Origin: Fibrobacter sp. UBA7003
GTDB lineage: Bacteria > Fibrobacterota > Fibrobacteria > Fibrobacterales > Fibrobacteraceae
NCBI GenBank assembly: GCA_002449765.1
Contig: DJXN01000011.1
Location: 1 to 64,000 of the forward strand
Direction: 5' to 3'
DNA: 64,000 nucleotides
Below, one piece after another: positions 61,148 to 64,000 of the stretch. Every line of letters begins with the position of its first letter. Within the stretch, counting starts at the first letter, position 1. The notes beneath the pieces are model-generated. The model saw nothing but the letters and a program-made list of their open reading frames with translations. It had not been told where the DNA came from and made no database searches. The position numbers were made by a program, and so were the translations under genes.

Positions 61148-62542
61148 ATGGATTCCCAGACGATAGTCGCCCCGATGACACCTGCCGGCGTGAGTGCCGT
61201 GGCCGCGCTTCGCGTGAGCGGTCCGAAGGTGCGTGAAGTTGTCCGAGCCCTGTTTGGCGAAAAGCGTGCAGCTGCGCTTGAACCGCGTATGGCAAATCTC
61301 GGCAGTACGCGAGACCCGCAGTCGGGCAAGCTTATCGATAGCCTATTGTATATCTTCTTCGAAGGCCCGAATTCCTATACCGGCGAAGACGTGCTGGAAC
61401 TCTACCCGCACGGGAACCCGCTTATCGTACGCGACCTGCTGCAGGCAATCCGCGGGCTCGATGGCGTGCGTCTTGCCGAGCCCGGGGAATTCACGCACCG
61501 CGCCTTCCTGAACGGCAAGATGGACTTGACGCAGGCCGAATCCGTGGCCGACGTGATTCACAGCGCGAACCGCGCAGAACTCGAGAACGCTCATCGCCTT
61601 CTGGGGGGCGCCCTCTCGAAAAAGATTGCGGCACTCGCTTCGCAGGTCAAGGACATCTCGGCGCGCCTCGAACTCGATGTGGATTTCGCGGAAGAGGAGG
61701 CCGACCCGGACTTTGCGGGCTGGGAAGCGCGGTTTGTCGCTGTCCGCGAATCCATCCAGCAAGTTTTAAACAGCTTCCACGGGAAGGCTTCGCTCAGCAG
61801 GCTCCCGCTGGCCGTGCTCTACGGCGCGCCGAACGCGGGCAAGTCAAGCCTCGTGAATGCCCTCCTGGGCGAAGACCGCGTGCTCGTGAGCAACGTACCG
61901 GGTACGACGCGCGACTTTGTGGAAGTGCGCCTCTTCTTGCCCGGTGGCGAAATCCGGCTGGTCGATACCGCGGGCATCGCTGCGCAGGCAACGGACGAGC
62001 TCGACGCGCTCAGCCAGAAGAAGAGCAGGGAAATTCTCGAAGAAGCCGACATGAAGATTCTCGTGGTGGACGGCAGCTCGCAGGAATGTCATTCTCGCGA
62101 AGGCGAATTAGCATCTCGTCATTCTCGCGAAGGCGAGAATCTTAGGATGTCCGCTTTCGCTGACATGACAAATAACGCGGACCTTGTCGTTTATTCCAAG
62201 TCCGACCTGTGCGCATCCCCGATTCCCGATGGCGGACTGAGCGTTTCTTCCAAGACGGGCGAGGGCCTTGCGGAACTTCGCCAAGCGATGAACGCTTCCT
62301 TGTTCAAGCAATCTGCGGACGCAGAAGACCTCTGGATTACAAGCGAACGCGAGAAGGCCTGCCTCGAAGATGCCCTTGCGGGTATCGACCGCGCGCTCGA
62401 CCTGCTCCGGAACAATCCGGCGGTGGAACTGCTCGCCTTCGAGATGCAGGTGGTGCGCCGTGCGCTCCAGAGCATAACGGGCGAAATTTCGTCCGAAGAC
62501 ATTTTACAATCTATTTTCGCGGGGTTCTGCATTGGCAAGTAG
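61148..62542 (+). CDS. mnmE: tRNA modification GTPase MnmE
   Basis: A 464-residue GTPase that, with MnmG, modifies wobble uridines. The N-terminal formyl-THF domain has TIVAPMTPAGVSAVAALRVSG. G1 is GAPNAGKSS, G3 is DTAGI, G4 is SKSD, and the C-terminal Cys motif is FCIGK. Between G3 and G4, residues 314-341 are encoded by an 84-bp palindromic repeat with TGTCAT/ATGACA ends (28 codons). The total length is normal, so the repeat appears to replace, not just add to, a helix. No Shine-Dalgarno sequence. Confidence 0.93.
   Translation: MDSQTIVAPMTPAGVSAVAALRVSGPKVREVVRALFGEKRAAALEPRMANLGSTRDPQSGKLIDSLLYIFFEGPNSYTGEDVLELYPHGNPLIVRDLLQAIRGLDGVRLAEPGEFTHRAFLNGKMDLTQAESVADVIHSANRAELENAHRLLGGALSKKIAALASQVKDISARLELDVDFAEEEADPDFAGWEARFVAVRESIQQVLNSFHGKASLSRLPLAVLYGAPNAGKSSLVNALLGEDRVLVSNVPGTTRDFVEVRLFLPGGEIRLVDTAGIAAQATDELDALSQKKSREILEEADMKILVVDGSSQECHSREGELASRHSREGENLRMSAFADMTNNADLVVYSKSDLCASPIPDGGLSVSSKTGEGLAELRQAMNASLFKQSADAEDLWITSEREKACLEDALAGIDRALDLLRNNPAVELLAFEMQVVRRALQSITGEISSEDILQSIFAGFCIGK
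62087..62170 (+). repeat. In-frame 84-bp palindromic repeat inside mnmE
   Basis: It starts with TGTCAT and ends with ATGACA, aligned exactly to codons. It contains two direct copies of GTCATTCTCGCGAAGGCGA (62088-62106 and 62118-62136, 30 bases apart) and a hairpin TTCTCGC-GAAG-GCGAGAA. The terminal hexamers match the intergenic repeat at 36873-36919. Confidence 0.75.
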
Positions 62543-63395
62543 CACTCTCAGTATTATCGGCGTCCTGATCGGCGTCTTCGCGTTCGGGACATACATGGTC
62601 CCGCTCAAGAAATACCCGAACTATTCTTCGTGGGCGTTCCTCGCCATGATGGCCGTGGGGGCGCTTGCCTGTTCTGCGATAATCGCCTGCGTCACCGGAC
62701 AGTTCAACCTGCAACCCGTCGGCGTGATTTGCGGGCTCCTCTGGGTTGTCGGCGGTGCGCTCTGCTTCTGGGCGGTGCAGGCCGAGGCGGACCTCGCGGG
62801 CACGGGACTGCGCTCCATGAGCGTGAGCATCTTGCTTTCGTTCATTACGGGTGTCACGCTGTTTGCCGAGCACTCGCTTTTCTACTTCTCTATCCCAGCC
62901 ATCGTGTGCATGCTCGTGGGTATCTGGATCCCGGCGGGGCACATCAAGCATATCTGGAAAAACTGGCGCTCGCTCCTTTCGGGAGCGGTGTTCGGCTCGT
63001 ACCTTATCCCGTACAAGCTAAGCGGGCTTGGGGATATGGAATTCCTGTTCCCGTTCTCGGTGGGCGTATGCGTCGGGAGTGTCGCTCTCTTTATCGTGCT
63101 CTCGCTGGCCCGCGGCAAACGCTTTGAAATGCCTGCGGTGCCGTCGCTTTTCGCCTTTGCTGCCGGCATGCTCTGGATGCTCGGGACACTCGCCATATTC
63201 TGGGCCATCGCCGACGATGGCATGTTCGGATATGCGGTGGGCTATCCGCTCCTGCAACTTAATTTGGTTGTAAACCAGATGTGGGGAGTCTTTGCCTTCG
63301 GGGAATATGCGACCCGCACCGAACGCTTGAAACTGGCCGCGTCGACGGTCATTATCCTTGCAGGTGCAGCCCTGCTTACACTTTCAAAGATGTAA
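62532..63395 (+). CDS. DMT-superfamily sugar transporter
   Basis: A 287-residue membrane protein with about ten helices, resembling the glucose/ribose porter (GRP) and RhaT-like group: FGTYMVPLKKYPNYSSWAF, GGALCFWAVQAEADLAGTGL and GSYLIPYKLSG. A sugar uptake role is inferred from the family. The TTG start overlaps mnmE by 11 bases; a later ATG would remove the first helix. The 3' end overlaps the convergent next gene by 20 bases. Confidence 0.75.
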   Translation: MASSTLSIIGVLIGVFAFGTYMVPLKKYPNYSSWAFLAMMAVGALACSAIIACVTGQFNLQPVGVICGLLWVVGGALCFWAVQAEADLAGTGLRSMSVSILLSFITGVTLFAEHSLFYFSIPAIVCMLVGIWIPAGHIKHIWKNWRSLLSGAVFGSYLIPYKLSGLGDMEFLFPFSVGVCVGSVALFIVLSLARGKRFEMPAVPSLFAFAAGMLWMLGTLAIFWAIADDGMFGYAVGYPLLQLNLVVNQMWGVFAFGEYATRTERLKLAASTVIILAGAALLTLSKM

Positions 63396-64000
63396 TTTCC
63401 GACTCGAATGCTTCGGCGGATTTTGCGTCCTCGTTGTAGAGGGCGCAGATTTTTTTTGTACTCAGTTCCAGAACCTTGCGGGCAAGTTCGTTGTCGCCCT
63501 GCTCGCGCAGCATGCGCAGCGATGCGTCGATGCGCTTCACGTCCAGCGGCTCGGGGTAGTCCTTCATGAACTTGTACAGCAGTTTCACCTGCCGGTCGTA
63601 ATCCTCGTCGGTTTCGCAGGCGAGCAGGAAGGGAATCACCTTCACGTTCAGCAGGTTCCCGAGGTCGCCCACGAACGTGTTCAGCGAGGCTCCTTCGGGG
63701 AACAGCTCCACCGTGTCGCTCATGATGTCGTCGTTGTCGAGGAACTGCCCGTTCTCGAACTGCGAGAGCATGTCGTTCAGGAGTTCCATCTCGTGCTTCT
63801 TCGTCTGCTCGCGGTAACGCGCCTGGTAGTAGATGGGGAGCGTCGTGAGGCAGAAGTGCGCCTGGTTCGCGCCGATGAATTCACCGACGTAGTAGATGTC
63901 CGCGTCTTCGTTCAGGATGTCTTCTTCCTTGGTGAAGTTGCCGATACGCGCCGGAATGGGGATGACTTCCATGTTCGAAAGTTCATGCAGCCTGTCGCGC
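63376..64000 (-). CDS. Hypothetical protein, cut by the window edge
   Basis: The frame stays open to the end of the window, so the N-terminus may lie outside. An ATG at 63972 would give 198 residues, but nine further codons upstream have no stop. The protein is acidic, with Leu-rich helices (LLYKFMKDYPEPLDVKR, LRMLREQGDNELARKVLEL). I do not recognise a family. Confidence 0.5.
   Translation of the reverse strand, partial: RDRLHELSNMEVIPIPARIGNFTKEEDILNEDADIYYVGEFIGANQAHFCLTTLPIYYQARYREQTKKHEMELLNDMLSQFENGQFLDNDDIMSDTVELFPEGASLNTFVGDLGNLLNVKVIPFLLACETDEDYDRQVKLLYKFMKDYPEPLDVKRIDASLRMLREQGDNELARKVLELSTKKICALYNEDAKSAEAFESEITSLKV

Overview
The window reads as chromosomal DNA of a Fibrobacter-type organism, a fibre-degrading anaerobe close to F. 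succinogenes. The evidence is a Fibrobacter major-paralogous-domain protein (31579-32247), many secreted glycoside hydrolases with carbohydrate-binding modules and type IX-like C-terminal tails, a PorV-like barrel, and a pyruvate formate-lyase. Gene density is high, and there are no rRNA genes, CRISPR arrays, phage genes or recognisable transposases.

Layout. 0-8 kb: an OpgC-like acyltransferase, a porin-like barrel, an envelope operon (LolA-like carrier, propeller protein with a FlgD-like end, PorV-like barrel) that runs into recF, then mscL and a drug/metabolite exporter. 8-18.5 kb: coaE and the first polysaccharide block (GH9, GH141-like and GH95 enzymes), interrupted by two envelope genes and a probable unannotated structured RNA (15195-15373). 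18.5-28.6 kb: a SmtB/ArsR sensor with a metal permease carrying an HMA domain, ispD, a large Ski2-like helicase, rfbA, a GH43 enzyme, and a Y-family polymerase with a YolD-like partner. 28.8-37.4 kb: a CytX-type vitamin transporter with a pyridoxamine-kinase-like gene, a radical SAM protein, two envelope proteins, a Tet(M)/EF-G-like GTPase next to a Vat-like acetyltransferase, a DUF58 protein and a small heat-shock protein. 37.7-44 kb: two tandem secreted esterases, a TolC-like channel, tRNA-Val(CAC), a PTS IIA protein and aroD. 44-53.5 kb: an operon from clpP and ftsY through a lipoprotein, a thioredoxin-like protein, a glycosyltransferase and a small barrel, then pflB and alaS. 53.5-60 kb: a mannan block (GH26, GH5, GH26). 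60-64 kb: an aldose epimerase, mnmE, a sugar transporter and a protein cut by the window edge.

How the genes work together. The secreted hydrolases cover cellulose, fucosylated and arabinosylated hemicellulose, ester side groups and mannan. Several end in beta-sandwich tails like those sorted by the type IX system, and the PorV-like gene fits that route. Four of these genes, at three separate loci, share an 18-bp upstream element at nearly the same distance from their start codons, which looks like a common control element. Many cytosolic genes instead lack a Shine-Dalgarno sequence and have a -10-like hexamer 5-8 nt before the start codon, suggesting widespread leaderless transcription.

Other points of note are short palindromic repeats read in frame inside mnmE and the metal permease, a hairpin repeat at two gene ends with a compensatory base-pair change, and a Fur-family-like box upstream of pflB. 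All functions are inferred from reading the sequence; no database search was run.
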